A stretch of DNA of 64,000 nt from Streptomyces sp. Act143. Its GTDB lineage: Bacteria > Actinomycetota > Actinomycetes > Streptomycetales > Streptomycetaceae. A program made the translations under genes and the position numbers. Positions 27,265 to 39,537 of this stretch are shown here, piece after piece; within the stretch, counting starts at the first letter, position 1; each line of letters begins with the position of its first letter. The stretch spans positions 3,455,874-3,519,873 of the forward strand of contig NZ_QFRX01000001.1 of assembly GCF_003143935.1 (NCBI RefSeq). The letters are read 5' to 3'. The notes beneath the pieces were generated by a model. The model saw only the letters and a list, made by a program, of their open reading frames with translations. It did not search any database and was not told the origin of the DNA.

Positions 27265-29476
27265 CCTCGTTCCGCTCCTTCTCGATGTCCCCCACAACGG
27301 CCTCCACCCTTTCATGGGCGGCCCGGCACTCGGGCGGCTCGATGCTGATACGGGGCATCCGGCGGTCCAGCCAGCGCGGCAGCCACCAGTTGGCGCCGCC
27401 CAGCAGATGCATGAGGGCCGGGACGAGCAGCGTGCGCAGGACGAAGGCGTCCAGGGCGACCGCGGCGGCCAGCGCGATGCCGAACATGGCGATGACACGG
27501 TCGCCGCTGAGGACGAAGGCGAGGAAGACGGAGATCATGATGACCGCGGCGGAGTTGATGACGCGGCTGGTCTCGGCGAGGCCGACGCGGACGGCCCGCC
27601 GGTTGTCGCCGGTCTCCAGCCACTCCTCGTACATCCGGCTGACCAGGAAGACCTGGTAGTCCATGGAGAGCCCGAAGAGCACGGACACCATGATCACGGG
27701 GAGGAAGGGCTCGATCGGCCCGGCCCTGCCCAGTCCCAGGAACTCGCTCCCCCATCCCCACTGGAAGATCGCGACCACGACCCCGAACGCGGCGGCCACG
27801 GCGGCGACGTTCATGGCGGCGGCCTTCAGCGGAATGCCGACGGACCGGAAGGCGAGCAGGAGCAGCAGGCAGCCGAGCCCGATGACGACCCCGACGAACA
27901 GCGGCAGCTTGCCGACGATGACGTCGGCGAAGTCGTCGTACGACGCCGTCACGCCGCCGACCTGGAGGTCGAGGGTCGAGCCGGTCTCGGCACGCGGCAG
28001 CACCTCGGTGCGCAGCCGGTCCACGAGGTCGCTGGTCTGCTGCGACTGCGGGGACGAGGTCGGGACGATGGTGAAGTACCCGGTGTCACCGCCCGCGTTG
28101 TAGGTGACCGGCGTCACGGAGGCGACGCCCTCGGTGGTGCGGATGGTGGCGTCGAGGTTGTCGAGGAGCAGTTTGTCCTCGGCGCTGTCGACGTGCGTCA
28201 CCAGGGTCAGCGGGCCGTTGACGCCCGCGCCGAAGCCGTCGGCGAGCAGGTCGTAGGCCTGCCGGGTGGTGGCGGAGGTCGGGTTGTTGCCCTGGTCGGA
28301 GGTGCCGAGCCGGAGGCCCAGGGTGGGCAGGGCCAGGACGGTGATGACCACGAGGGCGAGCGCGCCGAGCAGCTTGGGGTGCCGTTCCACGAACGCCGAC
28401 CAGCGCGCGGCGAGCCCGGTCGGCAGTTCGGGCTGGGGCCCGTGCTCGGCGAGGTGCCGGCGCTCGCGTCGGCTCAGGGCGCGCATGCCGATGAGGGAGA
28501 GCAGGGCGGGCAGCAGCGTGACGGAGGCGGCGACGGTCAGGACGACGGTCAGCGAGGCGGCGATCGCGACGCCGTTGAGGAAGCTGAGCCGGAGGATCAG
28601 CATCCCGAGCAGGGCGATGCAAACGGTGGCACCCGCGAAGACGACGGCCCGTCCGGTGGTGGCGACGGCGTTCTCGATCGACTCGGCGACGTCCAGCCCC
28701 CGTTTCAGCCCGCGCCGGTGCCGGGTGACGATGAACAGGGCGTAGTCGATGCCGACGCCGAGCCCGACGAGCATGCCGAGCATGGGCGCGAAGTCGGCCA
28801 CGGTCATGGCGTGCCCGAGCAGCACGATCCCGGCGTAGGCGGTGCCGACGCTGACCAGCGCGGTGGCGATGGGGAGCACGGAGGCGGCGAGCGACCCGAA
28901 GGCGAGGAACAGCACGACCGCCGCGACGGCCACGCCGACCACCTCGGCGAGATGTCCGCCCGACGATTCGGTGAGCGCGACGGCGCTGCCGCCCAGCTCC
29001 ACCTGGAGCGCGTCGGACGCGGCGCCCTCGGCCGTCCGCACGACGGCCCGCACCTCGGCCTTGTCGAGGTTCTCGGCCCGGTCCTCGAAGGTGACGGTCG
29101 CGTAGGCCGTGCGGCTGTCCGCGCTGATCTGCGCGCTGCCCTGGGTGTCGTACGGGCCGACTACGGATGCCACCCCGGGCAGGTCGGCGATGGTGTCCAG
29201 GGTCTGCGTCATCGTCTGTTCGACGGCGGCGGCGCGCACGGTGCCGGTGCCGGACGTGGTGTGCCAGACGACGGTGTCGCTGTCCCCGCCGAGCTGCGGG
29301 AACCCCTCTTCGAGCAGCTGGGTGGCGCGGCCCGACTCGGTGCCGGGGACCTCGTAGTCGTTGGAGTACGCGGAGCCGGTGAGCGCGGCGGCCGTACTCA
29401 CCCCGCCGAGGGCGAGGAGCCACAGGAGGACGACGACGAGCCGTCGTCGGACACACCAGCGCGCGAGGGCTGCCAC
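27242..29476 (-). CDS. MMPL family transporter
   Basis: 744 aa with about 12 membrane helices in two MMPL/RND-like halves, each preceded by an extracytoplasmic loop. The N-terminal helix is RRLVVVLLWLLALGGVSTAA. The Asp/Tyr helix motif is GVGIDYALFIVTRHR in the first half and GLSMDYQVFLVSRMYEE in the second; these residues carry protons in the family. It exports lipids or hydrophobic molecules. No lipid or polyketide genes are adjacent, so the substrate is open. Confidence 0.92.
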   Translation of the reverse strand: MAALARWCVRRRLVVVLLWLLALGGVSTAAALTGSAYSNDYEVPGTESGRATQLLEEGFPQLGGDSDTVVWHTTSGTGTVRAAAVEQTMTQTLDTIADLPGVASVVGPYDTQGSAQISADSRTAYATVTFEDRAENLDKAEVRAVVRTAEGAASDALQVELGGSAVALTESSGGHLAEVVGVAVAAVVLFLAFGSLAASVLPIATALVSVGTAYAGIVLLGHAMTVADFAPMLGMLVGLGVGIDYALFIVTRHRRGLKRGLDVAESIENAVATTGRAVVFAGATVCIALLGMLILRLSFLNGVAIAASLTVVLTVAASVTLLPALLSLIGMRALSRRERRHLAEHGPQPELPTGLAARWSAFVERHPKLLGALALVVITVLALPTLGLRLGTSDQGNNPTSATTRQAYDLLADGFGAGVNGPLTLVTHVDSAEDKLLLDNLDATIRTTEGVASVTPVTYNAGGDTGYFTIVPTSSPQSQQTSDLVDRLRTEVLPRAETGSTLDLQVGGVTASYDDFADVIVGKLPLFVGVVIGLGCLLLLLAFRSVGIPLKAAAMNVAAVAAAFGVVVAIFQWGWGSEFLGLGRAGPIEPFLPVIMVSVLFGLSMDYQVFLVSRMYEEWLETGDNRRAVRVGLAETSRVINSAAVIMISVFLAFVLSGDRVIAMFGIALAAAVALDAFVLRTLLVPALMHLLGGANWWLPRWLDRRMPRISIEPPECRAAHERVEAVVGDIEKERNEDVRDIAG

Positions 29477-29668
29477 GTTGCTGCTCCCAGGGGTGAATTG
29501 TGGATCTTTGACCGGGAACAGTCGTTCATGAGGTGAACAGCCCGCAAAGAACGCATGAGCAATGCGAGGACCACTCTTGCAGGCAGAAATGATCGTTTAT
29601 GCCATTCGTGGGTTTATTCACAGGAGTGCGAGACAGATCACAGGACAGTAACGGCCGCTCTGTCATCC

Positions 29669-29971
29669 TCAGTCGAACTGGTCGCCCCACGCCATCACCA
29701 TCACGCCCGCGATCAACAGCCACAGCGCCCGTCGGGTCCGTCCGCGCGAGCCGAGGACCGCCGCGAGCGCGCACACGACGGCACCGAACGCATAGGCGGC
29801 CGGCACCAGCGCGGGCGCGGTGCCGCTCAGCCGGAAGGCCGCCGCCGCCAGGCCCGCGAGGGCCAGCAGCGCCCCGGTCCCGGACGCCGTCCAGCGGGCC
29901 CGCCGGGCGTCAACGTCCTGGTCGTCGTACTCCTCCCGTATGTCGGGCTCGGAATCAGGGTGCGCGTTCAT
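29669..29971 (-). CDS. Small integral membrane protein
   Basis: 100 aa from ATG at 29971; an ATG 41 codons earlier encodes a low-complexity Arg/Ser tail and is less likely. An acidic N-terminus (EPDIREEYDDQDVDARR) is followed by three hydrophobic stretches (GALLALAGLAAAAFRL; AYAFGAVVCALAAVLG; LWLLIAGVMVMAWG). No family recognised. A 192-bp gap separates it from the MMPL gene, and it is divergent from the methyltransferase. Confidence 0.6.
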   Translation of the reverse strand: MNAHPDSEPDIREEYDDQDVDARRARWTASGTGALLALAGLAAAAFRLSGTAPALVPAAYAFGAVVCALAAVLGSRGRTRRALWLLIAGVMVMAWGDQFD

Positions 29972-30109
29972 GGCGGGCGAGCGTAGCGTGTCCGGCTGAG
30001 AATCCCGGGCCTGTCCGCCCCTGGCCGAAGCAGGTGCATTGTTTGAGCGTCCGACCGAGCTCCGACGTATCCCTTTCCGTCTTCCCGGACTCAAGGAGCC
30101 CGTTCACCG

Positions 30110-30916
30110 ATGCCAGACATCACCACCCCGAGGACCTCGGACGATGACCTCACCCGGCGGCTGACCCACACCCGCTACCCGCGCAGCAACCACTACGACG
30201 TCCGCTGGGTCATCGAGAACCAGATGGGCCCGAACGCGCTGTGGCTGCTGGAGTGGCTCGCGCCCGCGCTCGGCCTGGACGCCCTGCGCCCTTGTGCCCG
30301 CGTCCTGGACCTGGGCTGCGGCCGGGCGATGACCTCGGTCTTCCTGGCCAGGGAGTACGACGTCCAGGTCACCGCGGCCGACCTGTGGGTCAAGCCGGAC
30401 GACAACGCGCGGCGCATCGCCGAGGCCGGCTTCGCCGACCGGGTGCTGCCCGTGCACACCGAGGCGCACGACCTGCCGTTCGCGGAGGGCGGCTTCGACG
30501 CGATCGTGAGCATCGACGCGTACCAGTACTTCGGCACCGACGATCTCTATCTGCCCACGCTGGCACGGCTGTTGAAGCCGGGCGGGCGGATCGGGGTGGT
30601 CGTCCCCGCACTGCGCGAGGAGATCGAGGGCACCGAGCCGCCGGAGCACCTCCGGCAGTGGTGGGAGCCCGACTTCTGGTGCTTCCACACTGCCGGCTGG
30701 TGGCGCCGCCACTGGACCCGCGGCGGGGCCGTCGAGGTCGAGACGGCCGACTGGCTGGACGACGGCTGGCAGGACTGGCTGTTGTGGTGCGAGGTCGTCG
30801 CCGAGGAGAGCCCCGAGGAGTTCCACCGCGACATGGCCCGCCGGGTCGGCGAGATGGTCCGCGCCGACCAGGGACGGACCCTGGGGTTCGTACGCCTCGT
30901 GGGACGCCGTAAGTAG
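30110..30916 (+). CDS. Class I SAM-dependent methyltransferase
   Basis: 268 aa. Motif I is RVLDLGCGRAMTSVFLARE, the acidic residue after strand 2 is AADLW, motif post-II is HDLPFAEGGFDAIVSID, and a late strand is LKPGGRIGVVVP. It transfers a methyl group from SAM to a small molecule or lipid that cannot be identified. It stands alone between a divergent membrane protein and the convergent gat operon, with a strong terminator after it. Confidence 0.9.
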   Translation: MPDITTPRTSDDDLTRRLTHTRYPRSNHYDVRWVIENQMGPNALWLLEWLAPALGLDALRPCARVLDLGCGRAMTSVFLAREYDVQVTAADLWVKPDDNARRIAEAGFADRVLPVHTEAHDLPFAEGGFDAIVSIDAYQYFGTDDLYLPTLARLLKPGGRIGVVVPALREEIEGTEPPEHLRQWWEPDFWCFHTAGWWRRHWTRGGAVEVETADWLDDGWQDWLLWCEVVAEESPEEFHRDMARRVGEMVRADQGRTLGFVRLVGRRK

Positions 30917-30922
30917 ACAGCA

Positions 30923-30957
30923 CCACGGCCCCGGAGGGCATCCCTCCGGGGCCGTGG
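30923..30957. terminator. Bidirectional terminator between methyltransferase and gatB
   Basis: Perfect 16-bp arms (30923-30938, 30942-30957) with a 3-nt loop lie between the two convergent genes. Confidence 0.85.
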
Positions 30958-30970
30958 GCCGGTATGGGTC

Positions 30971-32485
30971 TCAGCCTTCGCTGACGCCCAGCTTCTCCAG
31001 GATCAGCTCCTTGACGCGGGCCGCGTCGGCCTGACCGCGGGTCGCCTTCATGACCGCGCCGACCAGGGCGCCGGCGGCGGCCACCTTGCCGGAGCGGATC
31101 TTGTCGGCGATGCCCGGGTTGCCGGCGATGGCCTCGTCGACGGCCGTACCGAGAGCACCCTCGTCGGAGACGACCTTCAGACCGCGCTTCTCGACGACCT
31201 CGTCCGGGGTGCCTTCGCCCGCGAGGACGCCCTCGATGACCTGACGGGCCAGCTTGTCGTTGAGGTCGCCCTTCGAGACCAGCTCGGAGACGCGGGCGAC
31301 CTGCACCGGCGTGATGGCCAGCTCGTCCAGCGACGTGCCCGACTCGTTGGCGCTGCGCGCCAGTTCGCCCATCCACCACTTGCGGGCGGACGCCGCGTCG
31401 GCACCGGCGTCGATCGTCGCGACGATCGGGTCCAGCGCACCGGCGTTGAGGATCGCCTGCATGTCGGTGGCGGAGATGCCCCACTCGGCGAGCAGCCGGT
31501 TGCGGCGGGCCAGCGGCAGTTCGGGCAGACCGGCGCGGATCTCCTCGACCCACTCGCGCGAGGGGGCCACGGGGACCAGGTCCGGCTCCGGGAAGTACCG
31601 GTAGTCCTCGGCCTCTTCCTTCACTCGGCCCGAGGTCGTGGACCCCGTGTCCTCGTGGAAGTGCCGGGTCTCCTGGATGATCGTGCCGCCGGAGGAGAGC
31701 ACCGCGGCATGCCGCTGGATCTCGAACCGGGCCGCACGCTCCACGGAGCGCAGCGAGTTGACGTTCTTGGTCTCGGAACGCGTACCGAACTTCTCGGTGC
31801 CGTTCGGGCGCAGCGACAGGTTCACGTCGCAGCGCATCTGGCCCATCTCCATGCGGGCCTCGGAGACGCCGAGCGCCTTGATGACCTCGCGCAGCTCACG
31901 GACGTACGCCTTGGCGACCTCGGGAGCACGCTCGCCGGCGCCCTCGATCGGCTTGGTGACGATCTCGATGAGCGGGATACCGGCACGGTTGTAGTCGAGC
32001 AGCGAGTGCGAGGCGCCGTGGATACGACCGGTCGCGCCGCCCACGTGGGTCGACTTGCCGGTGTCCTCCTCCATGTGGGCGCGCTCGATCTCCACGCGGA
32101 AGGTCTCGCCGTCCTCCAGCTGCACGTCGAGGTAGCCGTTGAAGGCGATCGGCTCGTCGTACTGGGAGGTCTGGAAGTTCTTCGGCATGTCCGGATAGAA
32201 GTAGTTCTTCCGGGCGAAGCGGCACCACTCGGCGATCTCGCAGTTCAGCGCGAGACCGATCTTGATCGCCGACTCCACGCCGGTCGCGTTGACGACCGGG
32301 AGCGCGCCGGGCAGGCCGAGGCAGACGGGGCAGGTCTGCGTGTTGGCGTCCTGACCGAGCTCGGTCGAACAGCCGCAGAACATCTTGGTCTTGGTGCCGA
32401 GTTCGACATGGACCTCAAGGCCCATGACGGGGTCGTACGACGCGAGTGCGTCCTCGTACGACACCAGGTCGGTCGTGGTGGTCAC
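30971..32485 (-). CDS. gatB: Asp/Glu-tRNA amidotransferase subunit B
   Basis: 504 aa, the usual length. With GatA and GatC it converts Glu-tRNA(Gln), and Asp-tRNA(Asn) where needed, to the amidated forms. Motifs: [34 protein letters not shown] (zinc-site Cys) and [26 protein letters not shown] in the kinase-like domain. A C-terminal YqeY-like tail domain follows ([17 protein letters not shown]). It is last in the gatC-gatA-79-aa-gatB run. Confidence 0.97.
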   Translation of the reverse strand: MTTTTDLVSYEDALASYDPVMGLEVHVELGTKTKMFCGCSTELGQDANTQTCPVCLGLPGALPVVNATGVESAIKIGLALNCEIAEWCRFARKNYFYPDMPKNFQTSQYDEPIAFNGYLDVQLEDGETFRVEIERAHMEEDTGKSTHVGGATGRIHGASHSLLDYNRAGIPLIEIVTKPIEGAGERAPEVAKAYVRELREVIKALGVSEARMEMGQMRCDVNLSLRPNGTEKFGTRSETKNVNSLRSVERAARFEIQRHAAVLSSGGTIIQETRHFHEDTGSTTSGRVKEEAEDYRYFPEPDLVPVAPSREWVEEIRAGLPELPLARRNRLLAEWGISATDMQAILNAGALDPIVATIDAGADAASARKWWMGELARSANESGTSLDELAITPVQVARVSELVSKGDLNDKLARQVIEGVLAGEGTPDEVVEKRGLKVVSDEGALGTAVDEAIAGNPGIADKIRSGKVAAAGALVGAVMKATRGQADAARVKELILEKLGVSEG

Positions 32486-32500
32486 GGTGAAACTTCCCTC

Positions 32501-32740
32501 TCAGCCCAGCAGGACGTCGTCGTCGCCCAGCCGCTTCAGCTCGCGGTACAGGATGGCGAGGCCGGTGACGATCGCGACCGCGGAGACGGTGGCGTCGATC
32601 AGCCGGAGCGTGTCCTGCTCGGTGCGGGCCTTCTTGATCTGCTTGGCGACACCGAACGCGCCGAACGCGGTGGTGGCCATCGACAGGTACGTACCGGACT
32701 TGGACTTCTTGAAGTCCTTGGCCTTGGTCAGCTTGCTCAC
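32501..32740 (-). CDS. Small conserved protein between gatA and gatB
   Basis: 79 aa from GTG at 32740, which overlaps the gatA stop as GTGA, with GAGGAGG upstream. The N-terminus is basic ([18 protein letters not shown]); a hydrophobic helix follows ([20 protein letters not shown]). No known domain. I recall an ORF in the same position in other streptomycetes. Its tight coupling makes it a constant member of the operon, but a link to tRNA amidation is not shown. Confidence 0.75.
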   Translation of the reverse strand: MSKLTKAKDFKKSKSGTYLSMATTAFGAFGVAKQIKKARTEQDTLRLIDATVSAVAIVTGLAILYRELKRLGDDDVLLG

Positions 32741-34230
32741 AGCGACGGTGCCTCCTCGAGAAGCGGGTGCCCCCACTTTTCCACGAAGGCGGCCTCGACG
32801 GCGGCGCCGACCTTGTACAGCCGGTCGTCCTTCAGCGCCGGGGCGATGATCTGGAGACCGACCGGGAGGTTGTCCTCCGGGGCCAGACCGCACGGCAGCG
32901 ACATGGCCGCGTTGCCCGCGAGGTTCGTCGGGATGGTGCACAGGTCGGCCAGGTACATCGCCATCGGGTCGTCGGCGCGCTCGCCGATCGGGAAGGCGGT
33001 GGTGGGCGTGGTCGGCGACACGATGACGTCGACCTGCTCGAAGGCCTTCTCGAAGTCGCGCGTGATGAGCGTGCGCACCTTCTGGGCGGAGCCGTAGTAG
33101 GCGTCGTAGTACCCGCTGCTCAGCGCGTACGTGCCGAGCATGATCCGGCGCTTCACCTCGGGGCCGAAGCCCGCCTCACGGGTGAGGGAGGTGACCTCCT
33201 CGGCGGAGCGGGTGCCGTCGTCGCCGGTCCGGAGGCCGTAGCGCAGGCCGTCGAAGCGGGCGAGGTTGGAGGAGCACTCGGAGGGCGCGATCAGGTAGTA
33301 CGCGGAGAGCGCGAGGTCGAAGGACGGGCAGTCCAGCTCGACGATCTCGGCACCCAGCTCCTTCAGCAGCTCGACGGACTCGTCGAAGCGCTGGATGACG
33401 CCGGCCTGGTAGCCCTCGCCGCGGAACTGCTTGACGACACCGACGCGCATGCCCTGGACGCTGCCGTTGCGGGCGGCCTCGACGACCGGCGGGACCGGGG
33501 CGTCGATGGACGTGGAGTCCATCGGGTCGTGCCCGGCGATGACCTCGTGGAGCAGGGCCGCGTCCAGGACCGTACGGGCGCAGGGCCCGCCCTGGTCGAG
33601 GGAGGAGGAGAAGGCGACCATGCCGTAGCGGGAGACGGCTCCGTACGTCGGCTTCACACCGACCGTGCCGGTGACGGCGGCCGGCTGGCGGATGGAACCG
33701 CCGGTGTCGGTGCCGATGGCGAGGGGCGCCATGTGCGCGGCGAGCGCGGCGGAGGAACCGCCGCCGGAGCCGCCGGGGATGCGGGTGAGGTCCCACGGGT
33801 TGCCGGTCGGCCCGAAGGCGCTGTTCTCGGTGGAGGACCCCATGGCGAACTCGTCCATGTTGGTCTTGCCGAGGATGACGACGTCGGCGGCCTTGAGACG
33901 CTTGGTGAGGGTGGCGTCGTAAGGCGGGATCCACCCCTCCAGGATCTTCGAACCGACGGTCGTCGGGATGCCCTCGGTGGTGAAGATGTCCTTCAGCGCG
34001 AGGGGCACTCCGGCGAGCGGCCCGAGCTTCTCGCCCTTGGCGCGCTTCTCGTCGACGGCACGGGCCTGCGCGAGGGCGCCCTCGCGGTCGACGTGCAGGA
34101 AGGCGTGGACCTTCTCGTCGACGGCCTCGATGCGGGCGAGGTGGGCCTCGGTGACCTCGACGGCCGTGAGTTCACCGGAGGCGATCTTCGCGGCGGTCTC
34201 GGCGGCGGTGAGCTTGATGATGTCCGTCAT
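32737..34230 (-). CDS. gatA: Asp/Glu-tRNA amidotransferase subunit A
   Basis: 497 aa amidase-signature enzyme that releases ammonia from glutamine. The catalytic Lys lies in [18 protein letters not shown]. The Ser pair lies in [15 protein letters not shown] and [13 protein letters not shown]. It is separated from gatC by five bases and overlaps the downstream small ORF. Full length and intact. Confidence 0.97.
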   Translation of the reverse strand: MTDIIKLTAAETAAKIASGELTAVEVTEAHLARIEAVDEKVHAFLHVDREGALAQARAVDEKRAKGEKLGPLAGVPLALKDIFTTEGIPTTVGSKILEGWIPPYDATLTKRLKAADVVILGKTNMDEFAMGSSTENSAFGPTGNPWDLTRIPGGSGGGSSAALAAHMAPLAIGTDTGGSIRQPAAVTGTVGVKPTYGAVSRYGMVAFSSSLDQGGPCARTVLDAALLHEVIAGHDPMDSTSIDAPVPPVVEAARNGSVQGMRVGVVKQFRGEGYQAGVIQRFDESVELLKELGAEIVELDCPSFDLALSAYYLIAPSECSSNLARFDGLRYGLRTGDDGTRSAEEVTSLTREAGFGPEVKRRIMLGTYALSSGYYDAYYGSAQKVRTLITRDFEKAFEQVDVIVSPTTPTTAFPIGERADDPMAMYLADLCTIPTNLAGNAAMSLPCGLAPEDNLPVGLQIIAPALKDDRLYKVGAAVEAAFVEKWGHPLLEEAPSL

Positions 34231-34235
34231 GGCGA

Positions 34236-34532
34236 TTAGTCCTCCCCCAGGATCTGCGGCACCTTGAAACGCTGCTGCTCCTGGGCCGGAGCGCCGGAGA
34301 GCGCCTGCTCGGGGGTGAGCGACGGACGGACCTCGTCCGCCCGCATGACGTTCGTCAGCGGGAGCGGGTGCGAGGTCGGCGGTACGTCTTGGTCGGCGAC
34401 CTCACTGACGCGTGCGACCGCGCCGATGATGTCGTCCAGCTGTCCCGCGAAGTGCTCGAGCTCTTCGGGCTTCAGCTCCAGACGCGCCAGCCGGGCGAGG
34501 TGGGCGACCTCCTCGCGCGTGATGCCAGGCAT
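34236..34532 (-). CDS. gatC: Asp/Glu-tRNA amidotransferase subunit C
   Basis: 98 aa from ATG at 34532, with AGAGGA eight bases upstream; the frame continues further back without family similarity. The motif [20 protein letters not shown] and the ending of the [14 protein letters not shown] region are typical. It stabilises the GatA-GatB complex. It is first gene of the operon, and a large inverted repeat lies 39-132 bp upstream. Confidence 0.95.
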   Translation of the reverse strand: MPGITREEVAHLARLARLELKPEELEHFAGQLDDIIGAVARVSEVADQDVPPTSHPLPLTNVMRADEVRPSLTPEQALSGAPAQEQQRFKVPQILGED

Positions 34533-34570
34533 GCAGCGATCCTCTGGGGTGAGTGTGTGTGGTTTGGGGC

Positions 34571-34664
34571 GGGGGCCAGTCGTCACATTCCCGTCGTCCG
34601 CCCGAAGGGCGGGTCGCACGCGCCAGGCGTCGCGCGACAGACGGGAATGTGACGACTAGCCCCC
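34571..34664. repeat. 94-bp structured element with 25-bp inverted-repeat arms
   Basis: Positions 34571-34595 and 34640-34664 are inverted copies over 25 bp with one mismatch. The 44-bp interior holds a second perfect 6-bp stem (34598-34603 with 34607-34612) and a third GC-rich stem near 34613-34638. Either strand could fold as a three-way junction. It lies between the end of the rmdB-like gene and gatC, both on the minus strand. It could be a terminator, an mRNA leader structure of gatC, or a MITE-like remnant. No clear target duplication is visible. Confidence 0.7.
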
Positions 34665-34793
34665 AATCCTATGGGGCGAGTGCCTCTGGCCGTTAAACGG
34701 TTTGCCGGGCCGCGGCCGCCGACGGCGCTTCCACCCCGCAGGGGCCGCCCGCGCCCGACCACGAAACCTGCACGGGTGGTGCGGTGGGAACGG

Positions 34794-37037
34794 CTACTCG
34801 GCGGCCGGCAAGGCCGCGCGAGGCCGCTGCCAGCCCCGCGACCCCCGCGCCCGCAGCCACGCCGTCGTCTCCTCCGGCGGCATCGCCGCCGCGACCAGCC
34901 AGCCCTGTACGGCGTCGCAGCCCAGGTCGCGCAGGCGTTCCCAGGTCTCGTCGTCCTCGACGCCCTCGGCCACGACCAGCAGACCCAGCGAATGGGCGAG
35001 GTCGACCGTGCAGCGGACGATCTCCGCGTCCTCGGTGTCGATCGCGAGGCGGGCCACGAACGAGCGGTCGATCTTCAGTTCGCTGACGGGGAGGCGGCGC
35101 AGATGGACGAGGGACGAATACCCGGTGCCGAAGTCGTCCAGGGACATCTTCACGCCGTGGCCGGTCAGGCCGGCGAGGGTGTCGGCGGCGCGCTGCGGGT
35201 CCTCCAGCAGCACGTGTTCCGTTATCTCCAGCTGGAGCGAGCCCGCGGGAACGCCGTGGCGGGCGAGGCGGGCGGCGACCGAACCCGCGAAGCCGGGGGT
35301 GTGCACGTCACGCGGGGAGACGTTCACCGCGACCGGTACGTACAGGCCCTGCGACCGCCACTCGGCGACCTGGGCGAGCGCGGTGTCGAGGACGTACTCC
35401 GTGAGGTGGGGCATCAGTCCGGACGACTCGGCGATCGCGATGAACTCGTCCGGCGGCACCTTCCCGCGCTCGGGATGCACCCAGCGGACCAGGGCCTCCA
35501 GGCCCGCCACCTGTCCGTCGAAGCGGACCTTGGGCTGGTAGTGCAGCTCGACCTCGCGGGCGTCGAGGGCGCGGCGCAGGTCGCCCAGCAGGCCCAGGCG
35601 GTCCGGGGTGTTCGAGTCCCGTTTCGACTCGTAGACCTCGACGCCCGTACGGTCCCGCTTCGCCTGGTACATCGCCACGTCCGCCCTGCGCAGCAGCCCC
35701 TCGGCGTCGAGGGCGTGGTCGGGGAAGACGGCGACTCCGGCGCTGGCCTCCAGGACGAGGGTGAGCCCGTCGAGGTCGAGCGGGGAGCTGAGGGCCGAGA
35801 CGAGGTTGCGGGCGACGCGGGTCGCGGACGTCGTGGAATCGGCGACCGGCAGTAAGACGGCGAACTCGTCGCCGCCGAGCCGCGCGGCCTCCGCTCCGCG
35901 CGGCAGGGCCTGTTGCAGCCGGTCGGCTATCTGCAGCAGCAGCCGGTCACCGGCGAGGTGGCCGAGGGTGTCGTTGACCGACCGGAAGCGGTCGAGGTCG
36001 ATGAGCATCAGGGCCGAGCGGGCGCCGATGCGTTCGGCGTCGTCCAGGGCGGTCCAGATGCGTTCCAGCAGCCACTGACGGTTGGGCAGCCCGGTCAGCG
36101 GGTCGCGCAGTTGCTCCTCCGCCCGGGCCCTGGCCATCCACAGGGTGGAGTCGAGGGCTATGAGCGGGATCGCGAACAGCGGCAGCAGCACCGGCTTGGC
36201 CACGGCGACGACGCAGACCAGCGGGGCGATGCCGAGCAGCGCGACCGCGACCAGGCCCTGTCTGACCAGGGCGGTGCGGGCGACCGTGGGGAGTCCGCCG
36301 ACGCGCGGGGCGTGCAGGTACCACAGCAGGGTGCGGGTGACCGCGAGGTAGGTGGTCGCGACGAGGACGATCTCGGGGACCGTGTAGAGGGTCCAGGTGC
36401 CGGGGTCCCAGGGGGCCTCGACGCTGGGGACGCGGCCGAAGACGGCCAGGACCAGGGCGCCGGCGGCGATGCCGAGGATGTCCACCGCGCCGTGCAGGAC
36501 GCCCTGCCGCCAGCGGTGGCGCCTGGCTATGCCGACCAGGACGACGACCGTGAGGCTCACCATGCCGGCCGGTACCCAGCCGTAGAGCATCAGGACGGCG
36601 AGGGTCAGCGCGGCGCCGGAGCCGGTGCCGCCCCACCAGCGGGCGCGGCCGAGCGCGACCAGGTGGCCGACGATGACGCCGGTGAGCACGGCCAGCGCCC
36701 AGCCGACGGTGCCGGACGGGAAGAGGGCGTGGCCGCCGGTGAACGCCCGGTAGAAGCCGGCCCCCAGGACGAACCCGGCCGCCGCGACGACCGCGGCGGG
36801 CAGTGCGGGCCAGGACAGATGTCGTTCGTGCTCGCCCCCGGGCAGACCCGGGGCGTGGTCGGCGGTGAGCTGTACGGCGGTGCGGTCGTCGACGGTGGTG
36901 TACGGTCCGGCGGGTCCGGTGGCTCGCCCCTCGTCGCGCGGGCGCTCCCCGGTGCCCGGCGTCCGTCGGCTCCCCCACCACGCGCCGGCCATCCGGCGCA
37001 GCCGTGAGTACGGGGCGGCGCTCTCGGTCGGTTCCAT
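34794..37037 (-). CDS. rmdB: Membrane GGDEF-EAL c-di-GMP enzyme (RmdB-like)
   Basis: 747 aa from ATG at 37037, with GAGGGA six bases upstream; the longer open frame to 37265 has no family-like sequence. About six or seven helices come first, then GGDEF (ARLGGDEFAVLLP, near residue 387) and a full EAL domain: LEALVRWVHPERG near 512, VNVSPRDVH, LDDFGTGYSSL, LKIDRSFV, VVAEGVEDDE. Both domains look active. From memory the S. coelicolor orthologue next to ligA and gat is RmdB, a phosphodiesterase affecting development; the symbol rests on that synteny. Confidence 0.85.
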   Translation of the reverse strand: MEPTESAAPYSRLRRMAGAWWGSRRTPGTGERPRDEGRATGPAGPYTTVDDRTAVQLTADHAPGLPGGEHERHLSWPALPAAVVAAAGFVLGAGFYRAFTGGHALFPSGTVGWALAVLTGVIVGHLVALGRARWWGGTGSGAALTLAVLMLYGWVPAGMVSLTVVVLVGIARRHRWRQGVLHGAVDILGIAAGALVLAVFGRVPSVEAPWDPGTWTLYTVPEIVLVATTYLAVTRTLLWYLHAPRVGGLPTVARTALVRQGLVAVALLGIAPLVCVVAVAKPVLLPLFAIPLIALDSTLWMARARAEEQLRDPLTGLPNRQWLLERIWTALDDAERIGARSALMLIDLDRFRSVNDTLGHLAGDRLLLQIADRLQQALPRGAEAARLGGDEFAVLLPVADSTTSATRVARNLVSALSSPLDLDGLTLVLEASAGVAVFPDHALDAEGLLRRADVAMYQAKRDRTGVEVYESKRDSNTPDRLGLLGDLRRALDAREVELHYQPKVRFDGQVAGLEALVRWVHPERGKVPPDEFIAIAESSGLMPHLTEYVLDTALAQVAEWRSQGLYVPVAVNVSPRDVHTPGFAGSVAARLARHGVPAGSLQLEITEHVLLEDPQRAADTLAGLTGHGVKMSLDDFGTGYSSLVHLRRLPVSELKIDRSFVARLAIDTEDAEIVRCTVDLAHSLGLLVVAEGVEDDETWERLRDLGCDAVQGWLVAAAMPPEETTAWLRARGSRGWQRPRAALPAAE

Positions 37038-37109
37038 TCCCGTCCCTCTCACAGCCGGCGGTGCCCACGCCACGCGGCCCGTTGCCCGACAAACCCTCTG
37101 CGGCGCCGC

Positions 37110-37158
37110 GTTGGAAAACCCTTTCCCCTGCTCCTGAGGAGCAGGGGATTGCCCCAAC
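37110..37158. repeat. Extended hairpin, possible IS200/IS605-end remnant
   Basis: A perfect 10-bp stem (CCCCTGCTCC 37125-37134 with 37138-37147) with a 3-nt loop sits inside an outer GTTGG/CCAAC pairing (37110-37114, 37154-37158). On the minus strand AATCCCC before the stem and GGGGAA after it resemble right ends of IS200/IS605-type elements. No transposase or TnpB frame is present. It lies in the 292-bp gap upstream of the rmdB-like gene and could also be a leader structure. The rest of the gap shows nothing else. Confidence 0.45.
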
Positions 37159-37329
37159 CGCAGCTGGGCACGGCAGGCGCACATCTCAACAGTAGGCCGC
37201 AGAAGGCTTCCACGGGCAGCGGTCGTCGACGGTTGCCCGAATGCGCCCCGCCCACCCGTATGCATCTGATATGCGCCGATCGGGTGGCCTTCAACCGCTG
37301 CTCCGGCCTACTTGTCTCGTGCTCCCCGT

Positions 37330-39537
<2,208 letters not shown>

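Noticed and set aside
34598..34612. UUCG tetraloop inside the gatC-upstream element
   Set aside because: The best register is a 6-bp stem with a 3-nt loop; the tetraloop register breaks pairing after two base pairs.
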